NCBI GenBank assembly: GCA_002385415.1
Contig: DGDL01000089.1
Coordinates: forward strand, 6,616-35,869
Direction of reading: 5' to 3'
Length of the DNA stretch: 29,254 nucleotides
Source of the DNA: Clostridiales bacterium UBA3953
GTDB taxonomy: Bacteria > Bacillota > Clostridia > Oscillospirales > CAG-272
In this document: positions 7,793 through 15,885 of the stretch, piece by piece
How the letters are laid out: the number at the start of each line of letters is the position of its first letter
Numbering within the stretch: the stretch's first letter is position 1
Notes under the pieces: model-generated
Told to the model about the DNA's origin: nothing
The model's input: the letters and a program-made list of their open reading frames with translations, nothing else
The model's database searches: none
Position numbers and translations under genes: made by a program

Positions 7793-8845
7793 TCACAGTT
7801 TTTTTACAACTCTCAGTTTGGCGCTGTGCGATCTGGGATTGTCCTCAAGCTCTTCACGACGAGGCGTGACAGGCTTTTTGGTTAAAATCTCGATTTGCGG
7901 TTTTTTGCCGCAAACGCAAACCGGAAAATCCGGCGGGCAAATACAGCCCTTTTGAAGCTGTGCAAACGTTTGTTTTACTATCCTGTCCTCAAGCGAATGG
8001 AAAGTGATAACAGCAAGACGCCCGCCCGGCAGCAGAACGTCGACAAGATCGCGGATAGTCGGCTCGATTACATCCAGCTCGCCGTTGACCTCGATTCTTA
8101 TGGCCTGGAACGTGCGTTTCGCCGGATGCGAGTAGGAAGGCTGATGGCCATATCTTGCGCGGTAGTTACCTTTTGGCAGGCTGGGCACCGCAGCCTCGAT
8201 TAGCGAGGCTAGCTCAAGTGTCGTGCGGACAGGCGCTTTTTGGCGTGCGGCGACAATGCGGCGTGCGATTCTGTCCGCATAACGCTCTTCGCCGTACTCG
8301 CGGATTATCTTTGCAAGCCGCTCCTGCGAATAGCCGTTTACAACGTCATAAGCCGTCAAAGCCTGGCGCTGGTCCATGCGCATGTCGAGCGGCGCGTCTT
8401 TCATGTAAGAAAATCCGCGCTCGGGATTGTCAATCTGATAAGACGAAATACCGAGGTCTATGAGCGCTCCGCTCGGGCGCACTCCCCCGAGTATATGTTT
8501 TATTTCGCTGAAATTGCTGTTTATAAAAATAACTTTATCGCTGTATGCCTGCAGCCTGCGCGACGCGGCCTCGATTGCGTCGCGGTCGCGGTCGAGCGCA
8601 ATAAGTCGCCCCTCGTCCAGCTTTTCAACTATCAGCGCGGCATGTCCGCCGCCGCCGACGGTACAATCGACGTAAATACCGTTGGGGTTGATGTCAAGCC
8701 CGGCGATACATTCTTCGGCCATTACCGGTTTGTGAGTGTAATCCATCGTATAATCTTCATAAAATGCGGCATATATCCACCGCGAGCCCACATTTCGTGT
8801 TAAGTCCAATGCATGAAGCGGTGGGAGGTTTACCGTTGTGTTCAT
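7793..8845 (-). CDS. rsmH: 16S rRNA (cytosine-1402 N4) methyltransferase RsmH
   Basis: RsmH (MraW) uses S-adenosylmethionine to methylate N4 of C1402 in the 16S rRNA decoding centre. Seen here: the SAM-binding loop VDCTVGGGGHAALI, the family signature DLGISSYQIDNPERGFSYM, LAVITFHSLEDRIVK, and the C-terminal block ending RSHSAKLRVVKKL. The start chosen is ATG 8845, which has AGAGGTG 5-6 nt upstream and follows the mraZ stop by 11 nt. Homology would instead place the N-terminus at the internal ATG 8746 (MDYTHKPVM), which lacks a clear ribosome site. The longer form has 33 extra residues and totals 350 aa against about 310 for the family. It is transcribed with mraZ. Confidence 0.95.
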   Translation of the reverse strand: MNTTVNLPPLHALDLTRNVGSRWIYAAFYEDYTMDYTHKPVMAEECIAGLDINPNGIYVDCTVGGGGHAALIVEKLDEGRLIALDRDRDAIEAASRRLQAYSDKVIFINSNFSEIKHILGGVRPSGALIDLGISSYQIDNPERGFSYMKDAPLDMRMDQRQALTAYDVVNGYSQERLAKIIREYGEERYADRIARRIVAARQKAPVRTTLELASLIEAAVPSLPKGNYRARYGHQPSYSHPAKRTFQAIRIEVNGELDVIEPTIRDLVDVLLPGGRLAVITFHSLEDRIVKQTFAQLQKGCICPPDFPVCVCGKKPQIEILTKKPVTPRREELEDNPRSHSAKLRVVKKL

Positions 8846-8856
8846 TTCTACACCTC

Positions 8857-9276
8857 TTAGAAGCCAAGCTTTATCATAAGAGTTTCCATAGCCGCGGTAT
8901 CGGTCGCCTGCAAGTTCTCCTCCCAAAGCGACTCGTTCCAAAGTTCGACATGGTCGCCGGCGCCGATAATTTTGATGTTTTTCTCCAGACCTGCATACTG
9001 GCACAAACTCGCGGGTATGAGTATCCTGCCCTGCGAGTCGAGCTCTGCCTCGTATGCCGATGAATATATAAAGCGTTTGAGAACCCGCGCTTCGGTTGCG
9101 GGCAGCGCCTCAAGCTTAGCCGTATAAGCCGCCCATGCATCGGTATTATAAACCGAAACGCATCTGTCTATGCTTTTTACCAGCACCGCGCGGTCGCCCA
9201 TTTCTTCGCGCATCCGCGAAGGCAGCGTAAGCCGGTTTTTCGAATCCAGCGTATGAGAATACTCGCCCAAAAACAC
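8857..9276 (-). CDS. mraZ: Transcriptional regulator MraZ
   Basis: MraZ is a double AbrB-like (SpoVT/AbrB fold) DNA-binding protein that represses its own dcw operon through tandem repeats at the promoter. Two related halves are visible: GEYSHTLDSKNRLTLPSRMR near the N-terminus and YEAELDSQGRILIPASLCQY in the second half. The GTG at 9276 gives the usual family N-terminus (M-F-L-G-E-Y) with GAGGG just ahead. In-frame ATGs at 9294, 9303 and 9330 would add 6-18 residues with no better ribosome site. The product is about 139 aa, normal for the family. Its operator repeats lie at 9408-9447, which supports autoregulation. Confidence 0.93.
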   Translation of the reverse strand: MFLGEYSHTLDSKNRLTLPSRMREEMGDRAVLVKSIDRCVSVYNTDAWAAYTAKLEALPATEARVLKRFIYSSAYEAELDSQGRILIPASLCQYAGLEKNIKIIGAGDHVELWNESLWEENLQATDTAAMETLMIKLGF

Positions 9277-9407
9277 CGGCCCTCGCCCCCCCATTTCAAT
9301 CATAAGCAGTAAACACGCGCAAAGACGCAAATATCACCGTACGGACATCTTTGCCGAGCGGTGTTGCTATGCGAAAAAATATTTTCTCGGGGCACGATTC
9401 GATTTAT

Positions 9408-9447
9408 TGCCCCCAAGTTCCCCACTTTGTGACACTTTGCTCCACTT
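9408..9447 (-). promoter_or_regulatory. MraZ operator: four 10-bp direct repeats
   Basis: On the minus strand, four consecutive 10-mers AAGTGGAGCA (9438-9447), AAGTGTCACA (9428-9437), AAGTGGGGAA (9418-9427) and CTTGGGGGCA (9408-9417) follow the -10 box. The exact 10-bp period and the GTGGG/TTGGG cores match the known MraZ box pattern (short G-rich direct repeats one helical turn apart). They begin at the expected transcription start, suiting repression. Confidence 0.85.
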
Positions 9448-9454
9448 GCATACT

Positions 9455-9483
9455 ATTATAAGGCATATCCCCGCGAATTGCAA
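9455..9483 (-). promoter_or_regulatory. dcw (mraZ) promoter
   Basis: TTGCAA (9478-9483) and a perfect TATAAT (9455-9460) are 17 nt apart on the minus strand. Transcription would start near 9448, right at the MraZ repeats, leaving a leader of about 170 nt before the mraZ start. Confidence 0.85.
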
Positions 9484-9515
9484 TACTAAAATTTAAAAAA
9501 TATTGATAAAAACAT

Positions 9516-9553
9516 AAAAAAATTACGGCGAAAAGAACACATTTTCGCCGTAA
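9516..9553 (-). terminator. Terminator of rsmD-coaD
   Basis: A perfect 12-bp stem, TTACGGCGAAAA (minus strand, 9553-9542) with its complement (9534-9523), has a 7-nt loop and is followed by seven T (9516-9522). It separates the coaD transcript from the mraZ promoter about 35 nt further on. Confidence 0.92.
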
Positions 9554-9671
9554 TCCTGAGTATAAAGAACAAACATTCGACACATACTGCAATATTTCGA
9601 TTTCCTGCGTTTTCCATCCTGTGACAATTTTCATAATAGTGGAAGCAGGTCAATCGCGAGCTTTTCTTTCA

Positions 9672-10154
9672 TCAAACTACACCTGTATTTTCGGTTTTCA
9701 GCACCTTTATAGCAGGGGCAGGCACATAACCGTCGAGCGGCTTGCCATATTTTATCAGCTCGCGTACTACCGTCGAGCTGATGTGCTGAAGCTCGGGGCG
9801 AGAAGGCAAAAAAACCGTTTCGGCTTCTGCATAAAATGCGTGGTTGATGTTTGCCATTTTGTACTCGTAATCGAAATCGCTGCTGTCACGCACACCTTTG
9901 ACGATGTATTTGATTTCATTTTCGCGCATAAAGTCGACGAGCATGCCCTCCGATACGGCGGCTTTGACATTCGGCAGCTCCACGCACGCCGCGGCAAGCA
10001 TTTTAAGCCTTGTCTCGCCACTGAAGGCGGTGCGCTTGTCGCTGTTTGCGAACACTACCGCCCATACCTCGTCGAAAATTTGGGCGGCACGGGCAATTAT
10101 ATCAAGGTGACCGACCGTCACCGGATCATAGCTGCCGGGCACTATGCACTTCAC
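9672..10154 (-). CDS. coaD: Phosphopantetheine adenylyltransferase CoaD
   Basis: CoaD joins 4'-phosphopantetheine with ATP to give dephospho-CoA, the fourth step of coenzyme A synthesis, in the cytoplasm. The 160-residue product has the normal length. The nucleotidyltransferase motif GSYDPVTVGHLDII (T/HxGH type) is at the N-terminus, and ISSTVVREL near residue 130 is the family's ISST/S phosphate-binding motif. GVRDSSDFDYEYKMANIN is the conserved substrate loop. The start is GTG at 10154, overlapping the rsmD stop, with GAGGAGG about 10 nt upstream, so the two genes are translationally coupled. The terminator at 9516-9553 follows. Confidence 0.97.
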   Translation of the reverse strand: MKCIVPGSYDPVTVGHLDIIARAAQIFDEVWAVVFANSDKRTAFSGETRLKMLAAACVELPNVKAAVSEGMLVDFMRENEIKYIVKGVRDSSDFDYEYKMANINHAFYAEAETVFLPSRPELQHISSTVVRELIKYGKPLDGYVPAPAIKVLKTENTGVV

Positions 10155-10717
10155 TGTTCGCCCGCCTCCTCGGTACCTTTGTAATCGTAAACGGTTATAT
10201 ACACACGCCCATAGCGGTTATGCCTGCGTACTTCAAATCCTTCAATTTCAAGCGGTTCGCGCTGGTCGGACTCGGCTATCACAACGGCGCCGGGTGCACA
10301 TAGATTGTATCGGTGCAGGCTGCTTACAATTGTACCGATGCTTTTATCCGTATACGGCGGGTCGACAAAGAAGATGTTAAACTGCTCTCTGCCGGAAAGC
10401 GAACGAACGAGCGTATATGCGTCGCTGCACATGACACGGCAGCGGTCGTACAGATTAGTCCGCCTCGCGTTGCGTTTTATAATTTCGGTCGCATCTCTTC
10501 TGTTGTCGCAAAGCAGTGCCGCCGCGGCGCCTCTCGAAAGCGCTTCAAGCCCGAGCTGTCCTGTACCCGCAAATATATCGAAAACGCGCCTGCCTTCTAT
10601 TTCAAACTGTATCATGCTGAAAATTGCTTCTTTAACACGTTCGGGTGTCGGACGAGTATCCTCGCCGTCAAGTGTCTCAAGGCGCGTTCCCCGCGCCGAG
10701 CCGGTGATTATTCGCAT
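10151..10717 (-). CDS. rsmD: 16S rRNA (guanine-966 N2) methyltransferase RsmD
   Basis: RsmD methylates N2 of G966 in 16S rRNA using S-adenosylmethionine. Evidence: the N-terminus MRIITGSARGTRL with RPTPERVKEAIFSMI, the SAM motif FDIFAGTGQLGLEALSRGA, and the catalytic DPPY (in FFVDPPYTDKS). The start at ATG 10717 has AGGAGG 6 nt upstream; an upstream in-frame extension to 10834 has no family similarity. Length is 188 aa, as usual. The rsmD-coaD pairing is widespread in Firmicutes. Confidence 0.96.
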   Translation of the reverse strand: MRIITGSARGTRLETLDGEDTRPTPERVKEAIFSMIQFEIEGRRVFDIFAGTGQLGLEALSRGAAAALLCDNRRDATEIIKRNARRTNLYDRCRVMCSDAYTLVRSLSGREQFNIFFVDPPYTDKSIGTIVSSLHRYNLCAPGAVVIAESDQREPLEIEGFEVRRHNRYGRVYITVYDYKGTEEAGEQ

Positions 10718-10882
10718 TTTTGCCTCCTGTCCGTGCACAAAAACGATTGCCGCACGGTTGTGATTCTCCTCTATGTTTTTCGTCACGTTGCTGTGTTTAT
10801 TATAAATCAAACGCGCGACGTTATTCCGTCGCACGGCTGACTCGATGCCGCTTTACAGCATGCTCGCCGCTTGCTGCAAACT

Positions 10883-10912
10883 ATTATAGTACGCCACAGT
10901 TTACTGTGTCAA
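10883..10912 (-). promoter_or_regulatory. rsmD-coaD promoter with palindrome in the spacer
   Basis: A perfect TTGACA (10907-10912) and perfect TATAAT (10883-10888) are spaced 18 nt. The spacer holds an inverted repeat, CACAGT TT ACTGTG (10895-10908), that touches the -35 box. That is a typical position for a repressor operator. No known regulator motif was recognised. Confidence 0.85.
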
Positions 10913-10984
10913 CCAAAGCGCTGTTAACATTTACCCGATGGCGTTAAAATTTCGTATTACTTGCCTTTTCCGGCGTTTATGAGC

Positions 10985-11160
10985 TGGCGATTTTTCGCAG
11001 AGTGCGTCGTCCTGCTGACTTTGCTCGCCAAAAGTCTGCAATATCCGGCACCTTTGCATACTCTGCAAAGTCCTTGCGCCGGCACAAAACGCACGATGTG
11101 CCGATTAAATGCGAGTTTGGCGAAAGCACATCTATTGTCTGTCGCGAACTGCAAACTCGC
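10985..11160. other. Hairpin-rich gene-free segment, candidate structured RNA or repeat element
   Basis: The 10718-11284 gap is 567 nt and has no convincing gene. This part holds, in order: TGGCGA/TCGCCA (10985-10990/11025-11030), CTTTGCA/TGCAAAG with a 5-nt loop (11052-11058/11064-11070), CGGCAC/GTGCCG (11080-11085/11098-11103), and a 9-bp GCGAGTTTG/CAAACTCGC (11111-11119/11152-11160). A strong hairpin with a short T-run follows at 11205-11232 on the plus strand. Frames open on both strands, but neither translation looks like a protein. Confidence 0.4.
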
Positions 11161-11204
11161 CAAGCGGAGTAAAGGTAATGCTAAAGTTCTAATACAAATA
11201 TTGC

Positions 11205-11232
11205 AGCCGGCAGGTGTGACCTGCCGGCTTTT
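11205..11232 (+). terminator. Strong hairpin with short U-run
   Basis: AGCCGGCAGGT (11205-11215) and ACCTGCCGGCT (11219-11229) form a perfect 11-bp stem with a 3-nt loop, followed by TTTT (11229-11232) on the plus strand. On the minus strand, downstream of the alcohol dehydrogenase gene, the U-tract is poor. It may serve both directions. Confidence 0.6.
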
Positions 11233-11284
11233 AACAAGCTATAGGCTGCTCCATAACCCGCTGTGGATTTATGGATTTATGCGC

Positions 11285-12412
11285 TTACTTGCCGAAAAGC
11301 TCCGAGTAAATTTCCGCCATCTCCTCTTCGCTGATTTTATACGGCGAGTTTGCATAGTTTGAGGCGTCCTTTACCTTTTCGACGTATCTTTTTATCGTTT
11401 CGTCATCGAGATTGAGGTCTACAGCCGCAAGTTTCGGTATGACCTCGGCTATCTCACCTGCACTCGCTCCTATAGCATGCGCAAACTCGGAAAGTAGTCG
11501 CTCGCCTTCAGGCGTGCGGCTGTTATACTTTATATAGGCTCCCGTAAACGCCGCGCAAGCCTTGCCGTGCGGGGTGCCTCGGTCGAGCGTGAGATTGTAT
11601 CCCAGCGGATGGGGGAAACCTGTGCCGGTCGTGTTTATCGCAACTCCGCCGGCGGTCGCGGCATAAGCCAGTGCCTCACGCTGAGCGTAGGTAAATCCGC
11701 CCGCGTCCGGCTCGCCCTCTGCCAGCTCTCCCTCCACCAACACGCGCCAAATGTGCCCGGCACCGAATGCGGCGAACATGCGCGATATGTCGGTCGATTT
11801 CGGCGACAGATACGACTCGATGCAATGGCAAAACGCGTCGAGCGCGGTGCTGACCGTGTACTCACGGCCGAGGGAGCGGGTATATTTCGGGTCGACAAAA
11901 GCGTATTTGAAATACGAATGCGGGCTGTTAAAAGTCTTCTTTTTGCCCGCACCGTCGAGCGTTAGCACCGAATAGGGGTTAACCTCGCTTCCCGTACCGG
12001 CGGTGGTGGGAATCCCGATGAGCGGCAGGGACGGCTTGAGCGTCGATACATTATACAGCTCAAGCGGCTGTATGCCGTCGTTTGCCGCAAATGCGGCAAC
12101 GGCTTTCGCGGCATCAAGCGGCGAGCCGCCGCCAATTCCGACAACAAACTCGGCGCCGAACTCCGCGGCAAGCCGACCGCCCTCCGCACAAGTCGAAATC
12201 AGCGGGTTTTCGCCTATTTTATCGAACAGCACATGCTCGCAGCCGACGGAGTCGAGCGTAGAGAGCACATCGTCCAGCGCTCCGCTCGCCTTCGCAGACC
12301 GTTTGCCCGTTACAATAATACATTTTTTACCCAAAGCAAATAAGCCGGCGTTGCGTACAACGCTGTTTTCACCGGTTATGAGCCTTGCAGGCATGTAAAA
12401 ATCAAGCTTCAC
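11285..12412 (-). CDS. Iron-containing (group III) alcohol dehydrogenase
   Basis: A cytoplasmic NAD(P)-dependent alcohol/aldehyde oxidoreductase of the Fe-ADH family. Dinucleotide contacts are GIGGGSPLDAAKAVAAF and PTTAGTGSEV. The metal ligands of the family are all present: Asp and His in ALDAFCHCIE, His in GFPHPLGYNL, and His in GTPHGKA. Length, about 375 aa, is normal. The GTG at 12412 is preferred (AAGGTGA 5 nt upstream, N-terminus MKLDFYMPARLITG as in relatives); the GTG at 12421 sits directly on the ribosome site. Substrate cannot be told: butanol, 1,3-propanediol or other fermentation alcohols are possible. It stands alone between hairpins. Confidence 0.93.
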   Translation of the reverse strand: MKLDFYMPARLITGENSVVRNAGLFALGKKCIIVTGKRSAKASGALDDVLSTLDSVGCEHVLFDKIGENPLISTCAEGGRLAAEFGAEFVVGIGGGSPLDAAKAVAAFAANDGIQPLELYNVSTLKPSLPLIGIPTTAGTGSEVNPYSVLTLDGAGKKKTFNSPHSYFKYAFVDPKYTRSLGREYTVSTALDAFCHCIESYLSPKSTDISRMFAAFGAGHIWRVLVEGELAEGEPDAGGFTYAQREALAYAATAGGVAINTTGTGFPHPLGYNLTLDRGTPHGKACAAFTGAYIKYNSRTPEGERLLSEFAHAIGASAGEIAEVIPKLAAVDLNLDDETIKRYVEKVKDASNYANSPYKISEEEMAEIYSELFGK

Positions 12413-12438
12413 CGGTTTCACCTTCCCTTAAATTACAT

Positions 12439-12467
12439 ACATCCGCCCGTTTGCGGCGGGCGGATGT
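12439..12467 (-). terminator. Hairpin after the solute-binding protein gene
   Basis: ACATCCGCCCG (12439-12449) and CGGGCGGATGT (12457-12467) form a perfect 11-bp stem with a 7-nt loop, between the solute-binding protein and the alcohol dehydrogenase. The following minus-strand sequence is only moderately T-rich, so termination may be partial and the dehydrogenase may depend on read-through. Confidence 0.6.
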
Positions 12468-12497
12468 ACTGTTTATTATATAACTTGGTTCAACTCA

Positions 12498-14303
12498 TTA
12501 GGCCTCAGGCGGATACTTGGATGCCTGCCAGTCGATATACTGAGATACGGGCGAGTCGGAGTTATCCTGGTCGGAGAATTCGGAAACAGCGATGTAAGCA
12601 TCGAGTTCCATCTTCAGGAGCTTGATATAATCCGAAAATGTGACTGTCTCGCCGGTCTCGGGATCGACGTATTCTTTGAAGTTGTCGATTTTCTCCTGGA
12701 TTTCCTTGCTTGCCTCAATTACACCGTCAATTATATCCTTGGTGAACATATAATTGTAGGTTATCTGGGCAGGTGCACCATCGGCGCCGGCGCTCGAGGC
12801 CGCTTTCTTTTCAAGGTATTCCTGATCGATATATTTAAGAATGAATCCGACGTACGGGCTTACAACAAGCTCAAGGTTCTGGTTCTTGGCATTTTGCCAT
12901 CTGTTTTCGGCAAGCTCAAGCATGGATTCGTCCATGTCGGCACTGGGCCAGAGAATGAACTGGTTGCCCGTATCGTACATGTTCATCGAATATTCGTCGT
13001 TGAGCCTTATCACAAGATCGGTGTCGTCATCGATTTCATAATGCAGTCTCTCAACGCCATACTGGAACAGGTTGCGCACCATCTCGTTCTTGGTCAGCAG
13101 GGCGATAACCTCTACACAGCGGTCGACGTTCGCTGCATAGGCGCTTACGCAGTACATGCTTTCATACATGTTGGCGTTGGTGCCTCTGGGATAGCAGTAA
13201 ACATTTACATAGTAGTCGTCCTCGTACTGCTCGCGCAGCGCATACCCGCCTTTAACAAGCTGGACTGCGGCTTTGGGGTTAAACTCGTAATTGCTGGGAG
13301 TGAGATAACCTGCAGCGGTAAAGTCGTTTACCTGATTGAGGAGGAGAGTGTAGGCGGCGGTACCAAGCAGGTTTTTGGGCGTCAGAAGTGCAGACTGAGC
13401 CGTTACGTTGGTTACATATCCGCCGACGAGCGAGCCTTCCATCTCGGGCACTATATAATCGGTGAGCGGGAAAGGCACACCGTAGAGCGGTATGTAGTCA
13501 GGCTCGTATTTTTTGACATCCTCGAGAAAGTCTGCTATCTTCGCGAGGGTGGTCATATCGTCGGGATCGTAATAATACTTGTCGCACAGCTCCTTGTTAA
13601 TCAGCATGTAGGTATATTCACCTATCATGCGGTTGTTGGGGATAGCCATGACGCCGGCGTCAAATGTCACCGCAGACAGCAGCGCCGGATTTATGTATTT
13701 GTCAAGACCTTTACCCGCGGTGCCGAGCGAAGGTGCAAGGTCGGCAAGATAGCCCTTATCCATGTACTCGCCCAGCTTGTCGAGTCCGCGGACAAGGAAA
13801 ATGTCGACCTGGTTATCTTTGGGTTCGGGGAATTTCGTCACCGCGCGGCCGAACTCGTTAATAACGGTCTCTTCGGTCTCCTCGGTGGTTTCCTCTTCGG
13901 TTTCGGGAGCCGTTGTGGTAATACCGGCTGCCTTCAAGCTGCGTGCCTCTTCTTTGGCGCGCTTTGCTTCTTCCTCTTCTTCTTCCATCCTCTTAATGAG
14001 GGCTTCGAATTCCTGTTCAATGACGCTGTAATACTCGTCCTCGGTATACAGCCTCAGCTCTACATGCGTATTAAACTGGTTTTCGGTAACCTCGTTTAAA
14101 GCATCCTGGACGGCTTGCACCGCTTCTTCGGTGGTGCTCTCGCCGGTTATCGCATACAAAGTTATGGTCATGGGCCTTGCCTGACCGGTGGTGTCTTCTT
14201 CTGCGGTCTCGACCGTGGCATCGTTCCTCAAGGCACAGCCCGCAAGCAGGGTCGGAAGTGTCAGCAAGAGCGCCAACACGATTGAGACCCATCTCTTCCT
14301 CAT
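12498..14303 (-). CDS. Extracellular solute-binding lipoprotein (carbohydrate ABC type)
   Basis: A membrane-anchored substrate-binding protein of the type that feeds ABC importers, most like the large sugar/oligosaccharide binders. The signal peptide MRKRWVSIVLALLLTLPTLL ends in a lipobox LLAGC (Cys about 23). The mature part has VDIFLVRG, GVMAIPNNRMIGEYTYMLINKEL and an alpha/beta layout typical of family 1 binders. A charged insert (about 104-150) begins with a Glu/Lys/Arg coil and continues into a Thr/Glu-rich linker. The start at ATG 14303 has GGGAGG 7 nt upstream. Length is 601 aa, long for the family. No permease or ATPase gene is nearby, so it is an orphan in this window. The ligand is unknown. 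Confidence 0.82.
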   Translation of the reverse strand: MRKRWVSIVLALLLTLPTLLAGCALRNDATVETAEEDTTGQARPMTITLYAITGESTTEEAVQAVQDALNEVTENQFNTHVELRLYTEDEYYSVIEQEFEALIKRMEEEEEEAKRAKEEARSLKAAGITTTAPETEEETTEETEETVINEFGRAVTKFPEPKDNQVDIFLVRGLDKLGEYMDKGYLADLAPSLGTAGKGLDKYINPALLSAVTFDAGVMAIPNNRMIGEYTYMLINKELCDKYYYDPDDMTTLAKIADFLEDVKKYEPDYIPLYGVPFPLTDYIVPEMEGSLVGGYVTNVTAQSALLTPKNLLGTAAYTLLLNQVNDFTAAGYLTPSNYEFNPKAAVQLVKGGYALREQYEDDYYVNVYCYPRGTNANMYESMYCVSAYAANVDRCVEVIALLTKNEMVRNLFQYGVERLHYEIDDDTDLVIRLNDEYSMNMYDTGNQFILWPSADMDESMLELAENRWQNAKNQNLELVVSPYVGFILKYIDQEYLEKKAASSAGADGAPAQITYNYMFTKDIIDGVIEASKEIQEKIDNFKEYVDPETGETVTFSDYIKLLKMELDAYIAVSEFSDQDNSDSPVSQYIDWQASKYPPEA

Positions 14304-14363
14304 GAAACAACCTCCCAAACAATTATACAATAGGAATAAGAATTTCTCTTAGAATTGAATTAT

Positions 14364-14392
14364 ATTTTACACCAAAATAAACGATATGTCAA
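14364..14392 (-). promoter_or_regulatory. Promoter of the solute-binding protein gene
   Basis: A perfect TTGACA (14387-14392) and TAAAAT (14364-14369) with a 17-nt spacer on the minus strand. The leader to the ATG is about 55 nt. The 14304-14693 gap also holds the palindromes listed next and no convincing gene. No clear terminator was seen for rpoD. Confidence 0.85.
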
Positions 14393-14420
14393 GGATATTT
14401 TAAGCCAAAGCCTGTCTTTT

Positions 14421-14434
14421 TTGTCACATGACAA
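14421..14434. promoter_or_regulatory. Palindrome upstream of the solute-binding protein promoter
   Basis: TTGTCA CA TGACAA is a perfect 6-2-6 inverted repeat about 28 nt upstream of the -35 box, an activator-like position. The binding protein is unknown. Confidence 0.45.
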
Positions 14435-14560
14435 GCAAGATTTTACACCTTGTGGGGCGAGCCGGCTTCATTCTTTGTGCACCACTCACAATAAATTAAT
14501 GCCCGCGTTGTAAGTTGTGGTGTTTTCGTTGTGCGTGTTTCACAATCGCGGGAGCTGATA

Positions 14561-14590
14561 ATTATACAACAATTACAAACGTTATTTGTA
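14561..14590 (-). promoter_or_regulatory. Second -10 box with palindromic -35 region
   Basis: A TATAAT (14561-14566) on the minus strand has no good -35. Instead an inverted repeat TACAAA/TTTGTA (14574-14579/14585-14590) lies where a -35 or an activator site would be. It could be an activator-dependent promoter for the solute-binding protein gene. Confidence 0.3.
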
Positions 14591-14693
14591 GTTATTTATC
14601 AACTTAACAAAGCCGAACAGAAAAGCGCACGGCGCAAAAAGCACATGTTTTTACAAAACTGTCTTTTCGGTGCCGCTGTCCGGGCTTGTCCGG

Positions 14694-15794
<1,101 letters not shown>

Positions 15795-15885
15795 AATATG
15801 TATGATGCCTCCGTCAGGGGATATTATGCTATGAATTTGAATATTTATACTAAAATTATGTGCAAATGTAACAAACAGGCGTATT

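Noticed and set aside
9404..9672. A 13-codon frame overlapping the coaD stop (TGATG), followed by an overlapping 76-codon frame
   Set aside because: The second frame runs through the coaD terminator and the mraZ promoter and operator, so it is not a gene. The 13-codon frame is too short to support.
10957..11362. Opposing open frames of 68 and 133 codons
   Set aside because: They overlap each other, one runs into the alcohol dehydrogenase gene, and the region is full of hairpins. It is better explained as non-coding.
12894..14099. A 401-codon open frame on the plus strand
   Set aside because: It is antisense to the solute-binding protein gene, has no ribosome site, and has shadow-like composition.
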